Origin: Manihot esculenta
Lineage: Eukaryota > Streptophyta > Magnoliopsida > Malpighiales > Euphorbiaceae
DNA length: 64,000 bases
Assembly (NCBI RefSeq): GCF_001659605.2
Contig: NC_035164.2
Coordinates: 6,036,543 to 6,100,542 of the forward strand
Direction: 5' to 3'
Shown here piece by piece: positions 35,482 through 47,524 of this stretch (position 1 is its first letter; each line of letters starts with the position of its first letter). The notes beneath the pieces are model-generated. The model made no database searches, was not told the DNA's origin, and saw nothing but the letters and a program-made list of their open reading frames with translations. A program made the position numbers and the translations under genes.

Positions 35482-35495
35482 TAAGGGGGGGAGAA
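35482..35495 (+). other. Polypurine tract of E1
   Basis: TAAGGGGGGGAGAA ends directly at the TG of the 3' LTR. It is the primer for plus-strand synthesis. Confidence 0.85.
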
Positions 35496-37776
35496 TGTAA
35501 TACTCGGCTAGACTCCGGTATCAGAATTCCTACCGTTCGGTGGAATTTCGGATGTCGGAGACCTCTAGAAGGGTAAAACCATGTTTTCATGAAATGTTTT
35601 AATGTTTTTGATGATATTAAGTAAAGAGGAAATGAGTTTTTGAATAAAGCACCCTTGGAGGAAAACTCACGTTCGGCCGCTGAAACTCAAAGTTCGGCCG
35701 CCGAACATGCATGCATTTCGGGTGTGCTTTAGGCCCCCGAAGGCATAAGTGAGGGAAGTCCAGGTTCGGCCGCCGAACCTCAAGTTCGGCCGCCGAACAT
35801 GGAATGCATGTGGAGGCACGTTCGGCCCCCGAACGTGGCCTGGCCAGCCACTATAAAAGGGTCCCTTAGCCGAAAACGGGCGAGCTTTTTCCCTATTTTC
35901 GGCCAAGGTGAGCTCTCCGCCGTCCCTCACCAATCTTTGATGTTTTTCCTCTAGATCTTTCAAGATTTTCATCTGTTTTAACTTTGTTTTGAAGATTTGA
36001 GCTTTTGAGCAAAGTTTTGGAGCTTGGAGGTTCAAGAACCCACTCTCTCCCACCTCCGAGTTTTAGGTCGTCTCTCTCTCGATCTTCAAGAGGTAAGAGC
36101 CGATCTTAAGCTCATTGCATGTTTAAAGTTAGTTTTATGAAGATCTTTGGGGTAGAATGCATGTTTAGCTTATAGTTAGGTTTTTGAGTTTATATTATGT
36201 TTTGAGCAATGTATGTTGGATTTGTGTTGCTTGATGTGTTGTAGTTGGGGTTTAAGGTAGTTTGAGACCCCTAGGAGCTTGTATGCATGTTTTGGTTGAG
36301 CTAAATGCATAATGGCATGAGTTTGAGGCATTTGTGCATGTTTGAACCAAGTTTCTGCCCTTCGGGAGAAACCAGGTTCGGCAGCCGAACCCTCTTGTGG
36401 AGGCAGCCTTCGGCTGCCGAAGCTTGCCCCCGCAAGGAGACTTTCGTCTCTGTCTGGGAGTTTCGGCCGCCGAAGGTGCCGCCGAACATGCATGAGTTTC
36501 GACCGCCGAAGGTGCCGCCGAACCTGCCTGACTTTCGGCTCTGGAGGGACTTTCGGCCGCCGAACCTGCCGCCGAAAGTGCCCTGTCCAGCCTTCTTTTA
36601 CATGTTTTGCATGATTGTTTCATGATGTTTCAGGGGGTTTTTGGGGAGTAGTTTAGAGTTATGTTCATGTTTGGTTGGTCCCTCATTTGAGTCCACCTGT
36701 GTAGGTTCGGACCCGAGGAACTGAGGACCCCAGCAGTGAGTTCAGCTGCTTCTGAGTCAGTAGAGCTTCAGCTAGAGGTGAGTAGAATAACTCTTATGCT
36801 TTTAAATAATAAACCCGTTTTAGCATGATTCACGCATCATGAATGACATGAGATATTTAGGTTGTTTGCATTAGAAATCACGAATATGTTGCATTGCATA
36901 ATATGTTGATGATGTGGATGAATGTTGAATGATCCTTTAGTCCTCGTATGATATGATATGATGATGACACGGTACGAAAGACCAGTGAGGCCCATTCTAC
37001 GCCCCTGGCACTATGTAAGAGAAAGACCAGTGAGGCTCATTCTACGCCCCTGGCATTATGGAATGTTATGTCATGCTATGTTATGATTATGTAAGAGAAA
37101 GACCAGTGACGCCCATTCTACGCCCCTGGCACAGTTGGAACATGTAGAGGACTATTGGTGACAAATTCATCCTTGATGTGATTAGCTGTGATGTGATGCA
37201 TTTCATGTTATCATATGTTTCAAATGTTTTATCATTCTGCTCACTGGGCTCTAGTAGCTCACTCCTTTTCCCTAATCCCCCAGGATTGCAGGTACGGGCT
37301 AGACAGAGAAGTCAAGAAGAGTAAAGTCTTGTAATTGTAATAGTTAGAAAGTGGACATGATAAATTGTAAGATGATGTAAAGTTTGAATAGTCATGTTAT
37401 GTATAATGATATTGAGGATTAGAAGTTGTGCTTGACCCTATGGATATTGTAATCCCTTTTGTTACATGATCTTAGATGTTTTATGATGTAGATGTAAACC
37501 AACTCAACACATGTTATGCCACCCATTGGGGGCATTGATGAGGTCCCACAGAGGGGCCAATGTTTATGATTATGGCTATGTTCAGTGCATGCGCAGGTTG
37601 AGTTTGGTGTATGAGAAAATGAATGAAAGAAAAGTTTTAACTTTTATATATGTTGTTGATCATGTATGGGATTAAGCAGGTTCACAGGATGTATGTTTGG
37701 CTTGCTACGGGTCCCGGCGGCCTTAAGTCGACCCGGATCCTAGCGCCGGTAGCGGTCCGATTTTCGGGTCGTTACA
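35496..37776 (+). repeat. 3' LTR of E1 (2281 bp)
   Basis: It starts TGTAATACTCGG and ends GGTCGTTACA. It is longer than the 5' LTR because it keeps the 259-bp segment starting at 37172 and holds a third copy of the GACCAGTGAGG unit near 36985-37130. It has an extra CGCCGAAC-type block near 36485-36520 and lacks a short palindrome block present near 29020 in the 5' LTR. Confidence 0.92.
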
Positions 37777-38943
37777 CTACTGGCGATTTACCAGGTAGAA
37801 TTGGGCCTGCAAAAAACAAGACTTGTGCAATACATTCTTTCAAAGGTATTTTTCAGTAATTTTTAGCTATATTATCATGAGAATTCATATGACTCATTCA
37901 ACTTTGAGGAGTATTCAGAAGACTTTTTATTTCTCCTAAATTATAAGTTTATACACAGTACCTTTTAAGGTGTTGTACATTCCAGGCATACGGCTTCCTT
38001 TTTTCACCTAAGTCTTCTAAGTGAAAAACGCCTAACTTGACCACTTTAATGATTCTAAAGAGTCCTTCCCATGTGGGGGCAAGCTTTCTCTGTCATTCTC
38101 TTTTGCCCATTGCATCTAACTTCTATAGGACCAAATCTCCTATTTTCAAAACTCTTTCCTTGACTTTGCGATTGTGATACTTGGCAGCCCTCTGCTGGTA
38201 GGTAGTGGTTCTAATGCTTGCCGCGTCTCTTCGTTCTTCTAAGGTATCTAGGTTACTTCATAACTTTTCTCTGTTGGTTACCTCATTGCAATATTGTACT
38301 CGGTGAGTGGGGACCTTTAATTCTATCGGTACTATTGCTTTGGTTCCATAGACTAAAAAGAAAGGTATTTCTCATGTTGCTGCTCATAGAGAAGTTCTGC
38401 AGGCCCATGGTCCATCCCCAAGTTTCTTGTAAACTTCTCAAATTCTCTACAATCAAACTGGATGCCATTATATGAAATGAGGACACGAGGTACTCCAAAT
38501 TAGCATATGATGTTGCTCCATACGAAATCAATCATCTAACAAGTAGTGATGCTCTCGACAGCTTCAGCCTCTGGACATTTGGAGAAATATTCTACTGCGA
38601 CTATCACAAATTTACATTGGCCAGTGGTCTGGGGCAAAGGACCGAGGATGTTAATTCCCCATTGGAAGAAAGGCCAGGGCGCCGAGATTCTGGTCTGGTT
38701 CATTGCAGGGGTATTGATAGCCCTACCATACAGTTGGCAAACATTACATCTCTTCACAAATTTTTCCATATCCGCTTTCAAGGTCAGCCAGTAGTATCCC
38801 TGCCTGAAAATTTTATTGACTAGAGTGTATGTCCCTTCATGAGTGTTGCATATGCCTTGGTAAATTTCTTCGATTATGACCAGAACCTCCTCCTGCCCTA
38901 CACACCTGAGCCACGGTGTAGACTTCCCTCTTTTGAACAGCAC
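37777..38943 (-). pseudogene. Tat copy A integrase (degraded)
   Basis: On the minus strand, 38943-38536 shows the zinc-binding region (HEGTYTLVNKIFRQGYYW, CNVCQLYG) and the first part of the core (WPFFQWGINILGPLP). Further left, in broken frames, come AAKYHNRKVKERVLKIGDLVL and PTWEGLFRIIKVVK...WNVQHLKRYC, ending near 37940. The usual catalytic Asp of the WG(M/I)D motif is Asn here. Many stops. E1 separates it from the array and extra ORF of the same element. Confidence 0.75.
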
Positions 38944-39317
38944 AACATCTTCATACAGATAATTCCCTTACTTTGGCTGAGATTTTCTTTGCTTCATCCT
39001 TATCAGTAGGCAATTCTCCTTGGTCAAGATATCTGATGAAAGGATCCATCCAGCTTGGCCCAGAATGGACATTCATGATTGGTACTGGTCTCTCAAAACT
39101 TGGTTGCGATATGGTCTCCACAAGCACTTCCTGTGGTAATTGCTCCATCTCTTCCAAGGTCAGCCAGCTCAGTAGGTCAACTTCTTCATTCTGAGCATGC
39201 GGGATTGAGATCCACTTAGAGTTGAATGTCTTTTGTTTTGTACTCAATTTGCAACTCTTGTACCCTGGTCAGATACTGCCTCATTGTTTCATTCCGAGCT
39301 TCATATATTCCTCGGAC
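38944..39317 (-). pseudogene. Tat copy A pol, connection between RNase H and integrase
   Basis: The minus-strand frame 39247-38951 includes WISIPHAQNEEVDLLSWLT, the usual 'ADALSRLA' region of Tat elements in decayed form, followed by PSWMDPFIRYLDQGELP, the typical linker before the integrase zinc region. Not functional. Confidence 0.6.
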
Positions 39318-39776
39318 CTAGTTAACTACTAACTGCAAATCATTGAGTACATTCAAGTCATTCACCCCTGTCTCTAAGGCCAAGTGCATCCCATTGATCA
39401 GGGCCTTATATTTAGTCATATTGTTGGTTACTAAAAAATTAAAACGCAGAGCATTTGAAATGACTAGCCCGTCTAGCCCCTTTAGTGTTGCTCCCATTCC
39501 ACTTTGGTTGGGCCCAGCTGCCCCATCTACGTGTAGGGTCCAGAGGTATGAGTGGTCATTATCGCTGACCTCTTTGGTCTGTCCTCCCCCTTCCTTTGTT
39601 TTCAAGCTCCCTTCATTGAATGAACACTCGACAATAAAATCAGCTAGCGCTTGTGCCTTCATTGTTGTTTGTGGTCTGTACTTCAAGCAGTAGGGTCCCA
39701 TTTCCACAGACCATGCTAGCATCCGACCTGATATCTCAAGCCTATGTACGATTCTTCTAATTGGTAAATCTGTGAC
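39318..39776 (-). pseudogene. Tat copy A RNase H region (degraded)
   Basis: The minus-strand translation shows KAQALADFIVE, LHVDGAAGPNQSGMGATL, FLVTNNMTKYKALINGM and LNVLNDLQLVVN. This is the pattern of the second, archaeal-like RNase H typical of Tat elements. The first catalytic Asp (VDGA) is present, while the Glu of NN.AEYEA is Lys and the last Asp of the DSQLV motif remains as NDLQLV. It is cut from its RT by the solo LTR at 39777. Confidence 0.75.
39772..39776. other. Target-site duplication of solo LTR 1
   Basis: GTGAC here and at 41861-41865, an exact 5-bp match. Confidence 0.85.
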
Positions 39777-41860
39777 TGTAATACCCAACTAAACTCCAGT
39801 GTCTAAATTCTAATTTTTCGACTAAATCTCCGTTAGAATCTGAAATCTTGAAACTGAAATCTTTAAATGAAAAAAAAAAGGGTTTCTATAAAATGAATTT
39901 GAAGCATTTTTAAAATGTGTTTAAAAAAATGGTTTTCAAATCATCAAGGTTCAACCGTCGAACCTCCCATGTTTGGCCGCCGAACATTAGCTGGCAGACC
40001 TAACTATAAAAAGGGTCTCAGCTCGATTTTGAGAGAAATTTTTCTCTCTTCTTCCGTGTAGAGGTAGGTCTATGATTCCTTGATATTTTTGCTGAGATTT
40101 CTTCAAATCTCTTAGTCATGAGCTTTTCCTTTGATTTTTAAAAATTTGAGTTTGAATTTCAAGTTTTAACCTTTGGAGACCTTCGGAGATCAATTTCTCT
40201 ATTCTCCAAGTCTTAGTCATTGTCACCACTGTGTCTCCAAGAGGTAAGTTCAAATCTTTGCCTTTCTTCTGATTTCTGAGGGTTTTCAAAAAGTATTATG
40301 GGTATTTTAAATGTTTTGAGAAATGCATGTTAAGTTATGTTTTCTTTCCTCTTTTTGCTTTGAATTTTATTTGCCGATGTGTTATAAGTGTTTTCATGTT
40401 GTATTTGGGGTCTTCTAGTTGCTTAGAAGCTCCTAAAGTAGTTTTGGGATGTTTGTAAGCTGTTGCATGTGAGGATCGGAGCGTTTTGGTGGCTGTGAGT
40501 ATAGGGCAGAATCGGGTTCTGCCATGCTAGAGAACTCAGGTTCAGCCACCGAAGCAAGATTCGGCCGTACGAACCTGCCTGTGGAGGCAGCCTTTAGGCC
40601 GCCGAACTTGCTCCCGAATGATTGACCTTTGGATTTGTGAAGGGACCTTCAGCCACCGAACCTGCCGCCGAAAGTCTCATGTCCAGCCTTTTCCAGCTTG
40701 TTTTCTATATGCGTTCTTATATATTTATAAGGGTTTCTTGGGATAATTTTACGTATTATAAAAGTTATATTTGGTCCCTCATTTAAGTCCATATGTGTAG
40801 GATCTACTTGGGTGACCGTACAGGCTTGCAGTGAGACAACTGCTTTAGAGTTAGGAGTGCATTAGAGGTGAGTAGAATTAAACTCAGTTATTATTTTAAA
40901 AAAACTAAATATTTTAAGCATGCTCATGCATTACGAATACCATGTATGTATATGACTGGGGTGTTTTGCATTAGAAATTAGAATGGGTTTCTTGGGATAC
41001 ATTGCATAATTTGTTATTGTGGATGGATATTGGATGATCCACTAGCTCTCGAGTATGCTATGATATGCTATGACGGATATGGAAAGATCGGGCTACCCAT
41101 TCTATGCCTCTAACACTATGTAATGGAAAGACTAGGGCTGCCCATTTTACGCCCCTAGCACTATGTAAAAAAAGACCAATGTTGCCCATTCTATACCCCT
41201 GGCATTTTGGATATGTTATGTTATGTTTAAAGGGAAGTCCTGATGAGCTCCCGTGTGGGCCGAGCACTATTAGAATATGTAGAGGGTTACTGGTGACAAG
41301 TCCATCTTGATATGAATTGTTTGTGTTGTGACGCATTCATACAATCATATGTTTTATTAAACTGCTTTTATTTATAGTTTTGCTCACTAGGCTCTTGTAG
41401 CTTATTTCTTTCCCCTAACCCTAGGTTTGCAGGAGTGGAGTTAGCACGGGAGGTCATCGTTGTTGGTATAGTCCATTGTAATGGCATAGCTATGGACATA
41501 TATTAATTTATGGATTAGAATTATTTTTTGCCTGAGTTTTCTTTATAATCCTTGCTTTATGATCCTCTTATATAAAAGTTTTTAAGTACAAGTTATGTTT
41601 AACCAAGCTTGAGGCATGTAATGTTGACCATACTAGAGCATTTGATGAAAGCTCTAGTATGGGTTTATGTTTTCAGTTATAATGCATGCGCAGGTCGAGT
41701 TTTGGTTAATGAAATGAAAATATTTTTATATGCTTGTGCGATCATGTATGGGATTATATCAAGTATAGCAGGATATATAGTAGGTTTGCTACGGGCTCCG
41801 ATGACCTTAAGTCGATCTGAGCTCTAGCATTGGTAGCGATCTGATTTCCGGGTTGTTATA
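39777..41860 (+). mobile_element. Tekay-type solo LTR 1 (2084 bp)
   Basis: It starts TGTAATACCCAACT and ends GGTTGTTATA, corresponding to TGTAATACCCGG and GGTCGTTACA of E1. It contains the TATA block (CTATAAAAAGGG at 40004), the repeated GACCA...GCCCATTCTA unit three times near 41090-41210, and decayed TTCGG-NNN-CCGAA sites in two clusters. There is no internal coding region. Both flanks carry GTGAC, so it arose by recombination between the two LTRs of a full element that had inserted into the pol of Tat copy A. The terminal CA has become TA and most CpG sites are lost, so it is old. Confidence 0.88.
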
Positions 41861-41865
41861 GTGAC

Positions 41866-42550
41866 TATGATCCCCTGATGGTTCTCTAAGTATACTTTAA
41901 ACTTTCTAACGTCCAAAAGTAGGGCCAGCACTGCTTTTTCAATGATGGGATATCAGGTTTCTACCCCCTTCAACACATTGCTCACATAAAAGATTGGCTT
42001 TTGGACCCCATTGTCTTTCTAGACTAGAACCGCGATGATTGCTTGATCAGAGGCAAGTAGGTAGATATGAAGGTCTTCTTGGCCTATTGGTCAGCTGAGG
42101 ACTTTGGGGGAGCTAAGATAGTCCTTTAACTCTGTAAAAACTTGCCAGCACTTCTCTGTCCATTCGAAGTTGTGGGACTTTCTCAAGTTCCTGAAGAACG
42201 GTAGACACTTTTCTGCCGACTTCAACATGAAGATATTTAGTGCTATAACTCTTCCTATCAACCTCTGAACATCCCTGATGCAAGTCGGCTCAGGCACTTG
42301 CCACCTTTAACAATAAAAAGATGCAAGTTGGCTCAAGAATGGCTTTAACCTTCTCCAGGTTTGGTTCTATTCCACGTGTGTTGACACATAACCCAGGAAC
42401 TTGCCACCTTTAACGATAAAAAGCACATTTGGCCGGATTGAGCTTCATCTGGTGTTGGTTAAGGACTGCAAAAATTTCTTTCAGGTCTTCCCTATGTTCC
42501 TCGAAGGAATGACTTTTGATTAGGACATCGTCTACATACACTTTTGCATT
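41866..42550 (-). pseudogene. Tat copy A reverse transcriptase, C-terminal part
   Basis: The minus strand reads VYVDDVLIKSHSFEEH near 42540-42495, with YVDD intact, preceded by a TGA where related elements have Arg (a likely CpG decay). Further on come LNQHQMKLNPAKCAF and RDVQRLIGRVIALN...FFRNLRK, the connection to RNase H. A small duplication of about 45 bp (GATGCAAGTTGGCTCA / CTTGCCACCTTTAAC) is visible near 42277-42425. Confidence 0.7.
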
Positions 42551-43435
42551 TCAGCCTATCTGGTCTTTGAAAATTCTATTCATCAACTTTTGATAGGTTG
42601 CTTCCATATTCTTCAGCCTGAAAAGCATTGCTTGGTAGCAATAAGTACCATCCTCGGTAATAAAGGAAGTCTTCTCCTCATCTGTTTTATACATGGAAAT
42701 TTGGTGATAACCCGACATTGCATCCAAAGAAGACAAGTACTCAAAGCCAGCCGTTGCATCGATCAATTTATTAATGTTAGGCAGAGGATAATAATCTTTT
42801 GGACAAGTCTGATTAAGGTCAGTGAAATATATACATATGCGATATTTTCTATTAGATTTTACAATAACGGGGTTAGCTAACCATTCAGGATAAGCCACTT
42901 CCTTTACAAAATTTGCTTCTACCAACTTCTCTACTTCAGTTCTCATAGCTTCTCTTTTTTCTACCATATACATCCTCTTTTTCTGCCTCACTGGCCTCGC
43001 ATCTGATCGCACATTCAATTGATGAGACATGACCTGGGGGTCGATTCCTAGCATATCGGTTGGTTTCCAGACAAAGCTGTTAGCATGACCTCGGACAAGG
43101 GCTTTCACAGCCATTTTCTGCTCTTGCATCAGGTTTGCATTCATGTTGAAAGTTTTCTCTGGTTCTTCTTCATTTAAAACAAAACTTTCAAGCTCTCTTG
43201 TAGGTTGGGTTCTTTGCTCTTTTTCTTCATCCCTAACCTCCATAACTTCCGGGTGTACCTCCGCATTTTTTTCTTTTGCCATAGTTGCTAGGTACACCAG
43301 TTGGAATTCTTTTTGCCTTCCCCTTACGGTAGCCACCCCAGCTTCAGTGAGGAACTTCATGCATAAGTACTTGATGCTCATGGCTACCTTGAAGTCATAC
43401 AAAACCGATCGGTCCAGGATTGCGTTGTACGCCAA
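42551..43435 (-). pseudogene. Tat copy A protease-RT linker and reverse transcriptase fingers/palm
   Basis: An unusually long open piece (294 codons) in an otherwise broken gene. It covers the end of the protease region (YNAILDRSVLYDFKVAMS), a Glu-rich linker, WKPTDMLGIDPQVMSHQL, then the RT start (MRTEVEKLVEANFVKEV, NRKYRICIYFTDLNQ, CPKDYYPLPNINKLID and SLDAMSGYHQI). The first catalytic Asp of the palm is kept in LDAMSGY. Confidence 0.8.
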
Positions 43436-44110
43436 TGGTAACTTGACTATGAAAAACTAGACATATTGGGTCCGGGTGGTCGATGGTATTCCTAAAGTCA
43501 ACAGCAACTTGATCTTCCCTTCTATTGGCACGAGCACTGTACCTATGGGTTTCACCAGTGCCTAGTCTTTGAACATGTCCTCGTCTGCCATTTTCATGGC
43601 TTTAAACACTCAATACGATAGGAGATTCACCTTACTTCCATCGTCCACCAAAATCTTATGGACTCTGAAATTGTGAATGATGGCCTCTACCACCAGAGCA
43701 TCATTATGTGGCATCTCGACCCCTTCCCCATTGACCGTTGAAAAACTTACTGCTCCTGGGATGTGCTCAGTAATCTGCATGACTTCTACTCCTTTTAACT
43801 TGTCGCTTCTTCTTCTCTTTTTCACTATCATGTTTATGGTCTGTCTCTTCCCTTCCCTCACTATCATGTTTATGGTCCCGCTGGATCCATCATTTACGGA
43901 TCTCGCCATCTTTTCCCTGGCGGATTCCCTTCTCTCCTTTAGCCTGTCTCCAACCGTTGCCCCTCTTAATCAGTTTTTCTATTTCATTCCTCAACTGGTA
44001 ACAGTTGTTTGTATTATGACTATTAGTTTTATAGAACTGACAATATTGGTTGGGGTCTCTGGTCCTGGAATCCTACCGCAGAGGTTGTGGCAATGTGATC
44101 AGATTCTTGT
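43436..44110 (-). pseudogene. Tat copy A gag end and protease
   Basis: The minus strand gives the end of gag (CYQLRNEIEKLIKRG) and the protease (MPHNDALVVEAIIHN, KILVDDGSKVNLL). The active-site motif is DDGS instead of DTGS. A short internal duplication (GTINMIV / QTINMIV) lies near 43820-43880. The element has no recognisable gag further right; the sequence changes to unrelated AT-rich DNA near 44110-44190, so the 5' part is missing. Confidence 0.7.
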
Positions 44111-45036
44111 TTTGCAAGATAACCAATACTTCCACCATGGAGACATTCATAAGAGTAATGTCTTAAAACCCTCTAATCATAAATGAGTTTTTATAAAAAA
44201 AATTAAAAAAAATTATTATATTTTTTTGAAATAAATAATTTTACAATAAAAAAATTAAATAAATTCTTCCTGTATGATATCATTTTTTCAAAATTAAAAT
44301 TTTTAAAGTTAAAAAATATAAATCATTTCAATTCTAAATGAAAAACTGACAAAAAAAATTAAATAAATTGAATTGTTATGAAATCTTGAATAGAAATAGG
44401 TCAGCGCTCTATAGTAGAAGGACAACATTACTTCTCCTAAATAATGAATCCCCTTTCTGATTAAAAAAATACTAATTTTTCTTTATTATGATGTCTTTTT
44501 AATAATAAAATACAATAATCATTCATATTTTTTTTTTTTTATGAAAAACATGAAACTGACTTATATACTAAAATAACTGACTAATTAATTAATTAAAATA
44601 TTAGTTTAAAAATATTTAAAAAAATATAAAAAAATTTATAATATCATAAATTTTTTATTTCAAAATTTATGATTTATTTTAAGGTTTATAAGTTAATTTT
44701 ATGTTAAATTAATATTTTAAAATTTATATTAATGTAAAATTTATATCAAAATATTATTTAATATAAAATTAAATTATAAATTTTGATGTGAATCATAAAT
44801 TTTAAAATAAAAAATTATTTTTTTCTACCTTTCCCAAGAAAAATCAGGGATGGAGTTCAATGCATAAAATTTCCTTTGGTTGACCAAGACCTCAAGTATG
44901 AATGGCATTTAAATTTTCAAATGTCCTCCCACCGGCACATGGAATTTGACTTGTAAATTCTAATGGAACTTTAAAAGGAGAAATTATTCCAAATATTAAT
45001 TATTAATTAACATCGATTTATATAATAATAATAATA

Positions 45037-45069
<33 letters not shown>

Positions 45070-45545
45070 ATAAAATTATTGTAAAAATTATGATTGCGTT
45101 ACAAAATTTCTCTGCCCAAAACACAAAAAAGTTAACTTCGGTTTAGATGAGCAAGCATAGTCACTGTCCCTCTCTTTTCATATACACCTAATTAGAAATT
45201 TATAAATAAATAAAATAAACTTTAGAAACTAACAATTAAGACTGTTAATTAAAAAAAATATAAAAAAATATTTTTTTATATCTTTTTGGCATTTAGGATA
45301 TTTTAACATTTTTAATTAATAAAAAACTAAGTTATATATAACAAAATAAATACATATAAAATTTTAAAAATTTTATTAATATTACAGAGATTTTTTATAT
45401 ATACAGAGCATAAATATACACAGAAAATACTATTTCCATATTAAGTCTTGTCTACATTAGATTTTGTAAAATTTAATTTTATTGTAGTCACTGATATCAT
45501 TTCTAATATTAATGTATCGACAGTAATAATATACTGAAATAGTTT
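44111..45545. other. AT-rich intergenic DNA with ATT microsatellite
   Basis: No gene seen. An ATA/ATT trinucleotide run of about 45 bp, partly self-complementary, lies at 45024-45070. The left part (44111-44190) is of unknown origin. Confidence 0.5.
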
Positions 45546-45935
45546 TTGATTGGCGATACGAAATTTCTCAACAAACCACTTATTTTTCGAATGTTAATTT
45601 ATCGTAAAGCCATTTTCTTTGCTCGTAACGGCGGCTTTGCAAGAGTAGTCATTGAGAAGACTCTTATCAAGTTATTGATGCATGTAAGGGTGCCTCCTCC
45701 TTTGTGTGTATACAAAATATTATTGATGGTTCTAGAGAGCTGGCTCAATCCTTACAAGCAATCTCTTTCGCTTGGGTTCATAGGAGTAACAATGGCAACA
45801 CACTCTTTAAGAAGAAAGTTCACTGGGGATCACAGTTTTAGATGTAATTTTTCTTTATAAATGGACTTTGTTTACTCCTCTTTGCCTTTTTAGGAGGCCC
45901 TGTCTATAAAATTATGTCTTTCTAAAAAAAATTTA
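45546..45935 (+). mobile_element. 5'-truncated LINE remnant (RNase H tail and poly-A end)
   Basis: The frame AISFAWVHRSNNGNTLF matches the end of the plant RNase H module carried by L1 elements (usually SF.WV.R..N..AH.LA). A short tail ending AAAATTATGTCTTTCTAAAAAAA follows, a typical LINE 3' end. Upstream pieces (CVYKI, GSRELAQSLQ) fit the same module in decayed form. No reverse transcriptase is present. Confidence 0.45.
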
Positions 45936-46837
45936 CTAATTAGAAGTCTAATTGACTCTCTATATTTTTGTTCAAAATTTAAATAATTTACTCGATAGCT
46001 AAATAAACTAATTTTTTTATCAAATAAATTTCTAAACTTTATTTTTAATGTCAAATAATCATGACCCAATAAAAATACTAAATTAATAATAAAATATTAT
46101 TTTTTAATAATAAAATTTTATTTTTACAATTTTAAAAATTATTTACTATTTCTTATATATTTTTTAATTTTTTTATTTTAACTAAATACCGTAAAAAAAT
46201 AATATTATATTAGATTAAATTTATTTGACTTTAAAGGTAAAAATGTAAGTTTTTATTTAAAAAAAATTAGACTTATTTGACTATCGAGAAAAAATATAGG
46301 GTTTAATTTAACTTATTTTTTAAAATTTATTATTTTTATATTTTTCATATTCGATTATAAAATAGTAAAAGAATAGTCTAAACTTTTATAATTATTATAT
46401 ATTAAAAAGGAATTAAAATTCTGTTCACTTATAAAAAAAAAGCTAAGTACTTTTCTGAATTTTTTTAATAAAAAATAAAGTTTCATGCTTATGCATATCA
46501 ATTTTTTAAATAGAAAACTGAAAAACTAATTTTTTTTTTTCCTTCCCAAACCGTTCAAAATTTAGCTAAAATTTAGAAAATATTTTTAAGTTTTTATACT
46601 AAAAATTTTATCCTTTTAACTATTTTTAAAAGGAAAATAATGATTCTATTACAAAAATTATATTATAATACTGTTATAACTAAAATTAAATAATTATTTT
46701 AAAAAATATTTGTTTGCCGGTATAAAAGTTAATTATATTATCTTAAAATAAATAAATAATGTAAAGTAAAAAGTTTTCAGAATTAAAATAAATAATATTT
46801 TAATGCTGTATTTTTTAATTATATTTTAATTGTGATA
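45936..46837. other. AT-rich intergenic DNA
   Basis: Very AT-rich with poly-T/poly-A runs. No open frame with a domain and no clear repeat borders. Confidence 0.5.
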
Positions 46838-47336
46838 TGACTAAAACGAAACTGTACTACGATTGGTTAATTTGCAAAAAATAAAATGTGAGGTGGTTGG
46901 CACTTACGATAGGCATTCCACCACTTAAGTCCGTAAACCGGAGAAAAAGATAAGTGTAATGAATTGCTAAAAATTCAAGAATAATTGTGTAAGAATAGTA
47001 CTTGATCTCTATGTACATTGGTTGTATATACTGTAATAATGTGGAATTGGTTATCAAATCTTTTGGAAATTCGACTGGAATCAATTAGTGGATAAGAGAT
47101 CTCACGATTATAAGTGTAATAGGGATCTACCGAATTGTGTTCACTAACGGTAACATTTCGTGAAAGCTCGTCCTGCTGAAGAGAGGACAAGTCTTGGTGA
47201 AGAACCGATAACTACTGTGTCCAGATTTTCCTTTCCACAGGTGGGACTGCGTATTAACTTCACAGACCTTTACCACGTGACTCTATCTTATGGTGACAAC
47301 TCATGACTTATTTTAGGCGATTGTTGTGTCGCATCA
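46838..47336 (-). mobile_element. 3' LTR of Tat copy B (minus strand, about 499 bp)
   Basis: On the minus strand it begins TGATGCGACACAAC and ends GTTTTAGTCA. The end matches copy C's LTR (CGATTGG, CGAAAC), and the TATA-like GTATATACAACCAATG matches its GTATAAAAACTAATG. Lengths agree (499 and 492 bp). The other LTR lies beyond the window. Confidence 0.6.
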
Positions 47337-47347
47337 GAAATCTCCCC
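47337..47347 (-). other. Polypurine tract of Tat copy B
   Basis: The minus strand reads GGGGAGATTTC directly before TGATGCG. Confidence 0.55.
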
Positions 47348-47516
47348 ATTGATATTCGATTCTTCATATTTGAAGGTTATAATTGTCCTCAGGATCTTAG
47401 GCATGTGGCATGTCTAGATTGACTCTCCATGCTCGCGTTGCTTTGCTTGCTCCTGATTATAAATGATAATTGCCTTGTTCCTCGAGTCGCATTCAAAACC
47501 GCTGTCAGAATCGCAA

Positions 47517-47524
47517 TATAAAAA
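47517..47524 (+). promoter_or_regulatory. TATA box before the antisense extra gene of Tat copy B
   Basis: TATAAAAA in CGCAATATAAAAACCC, followed by a CT-rich leader, 131 bp upstream of the ATG at 47648. The arrangement matches copy A. Confidence 0.5.

Larger units (their letters stand above)
28134..37776 (+). mobile_element. E1: full-length Tekay/Del-type Ty3/gypsy chromovirus, degraded
   Basis: A complete element of 9643 bp on the + strand: 5' LTR 28134-30093, primer site 30097-30109, gag-pol 30356-34978, terminal pol piece to about 35392, polypurine tract 35482-35495 and 3' LTR 35496-37776. The LTRs have TG...CA ends. The domain order (gag, zinc knuckle, protease, RT, RNase H, integrase, chromodomain remnant) and the close match to E2 place it with Tekay/Del. 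It sits in the tandem-array/pol boundary of Tat copy A. It cannot make a full polyprotein, because of a stop at 34976 and a frameshifted chromodomain. The LTRs differ by indels and by about 14 substitutions in their first 440 bp, so it is clearly older than E2. Confidence 0.93.

Noticed and set aside
38218..39693. Plus-strand open frames opposite the Tat integrase and RNase H
   Set aside because: They are the reverse strand of recognised pol segments.
43143..44186. Plus-strand open frames opposite Tat gag, protease and RT
   Set aside because: Shadows of the minus-strand pol; no independent domain.
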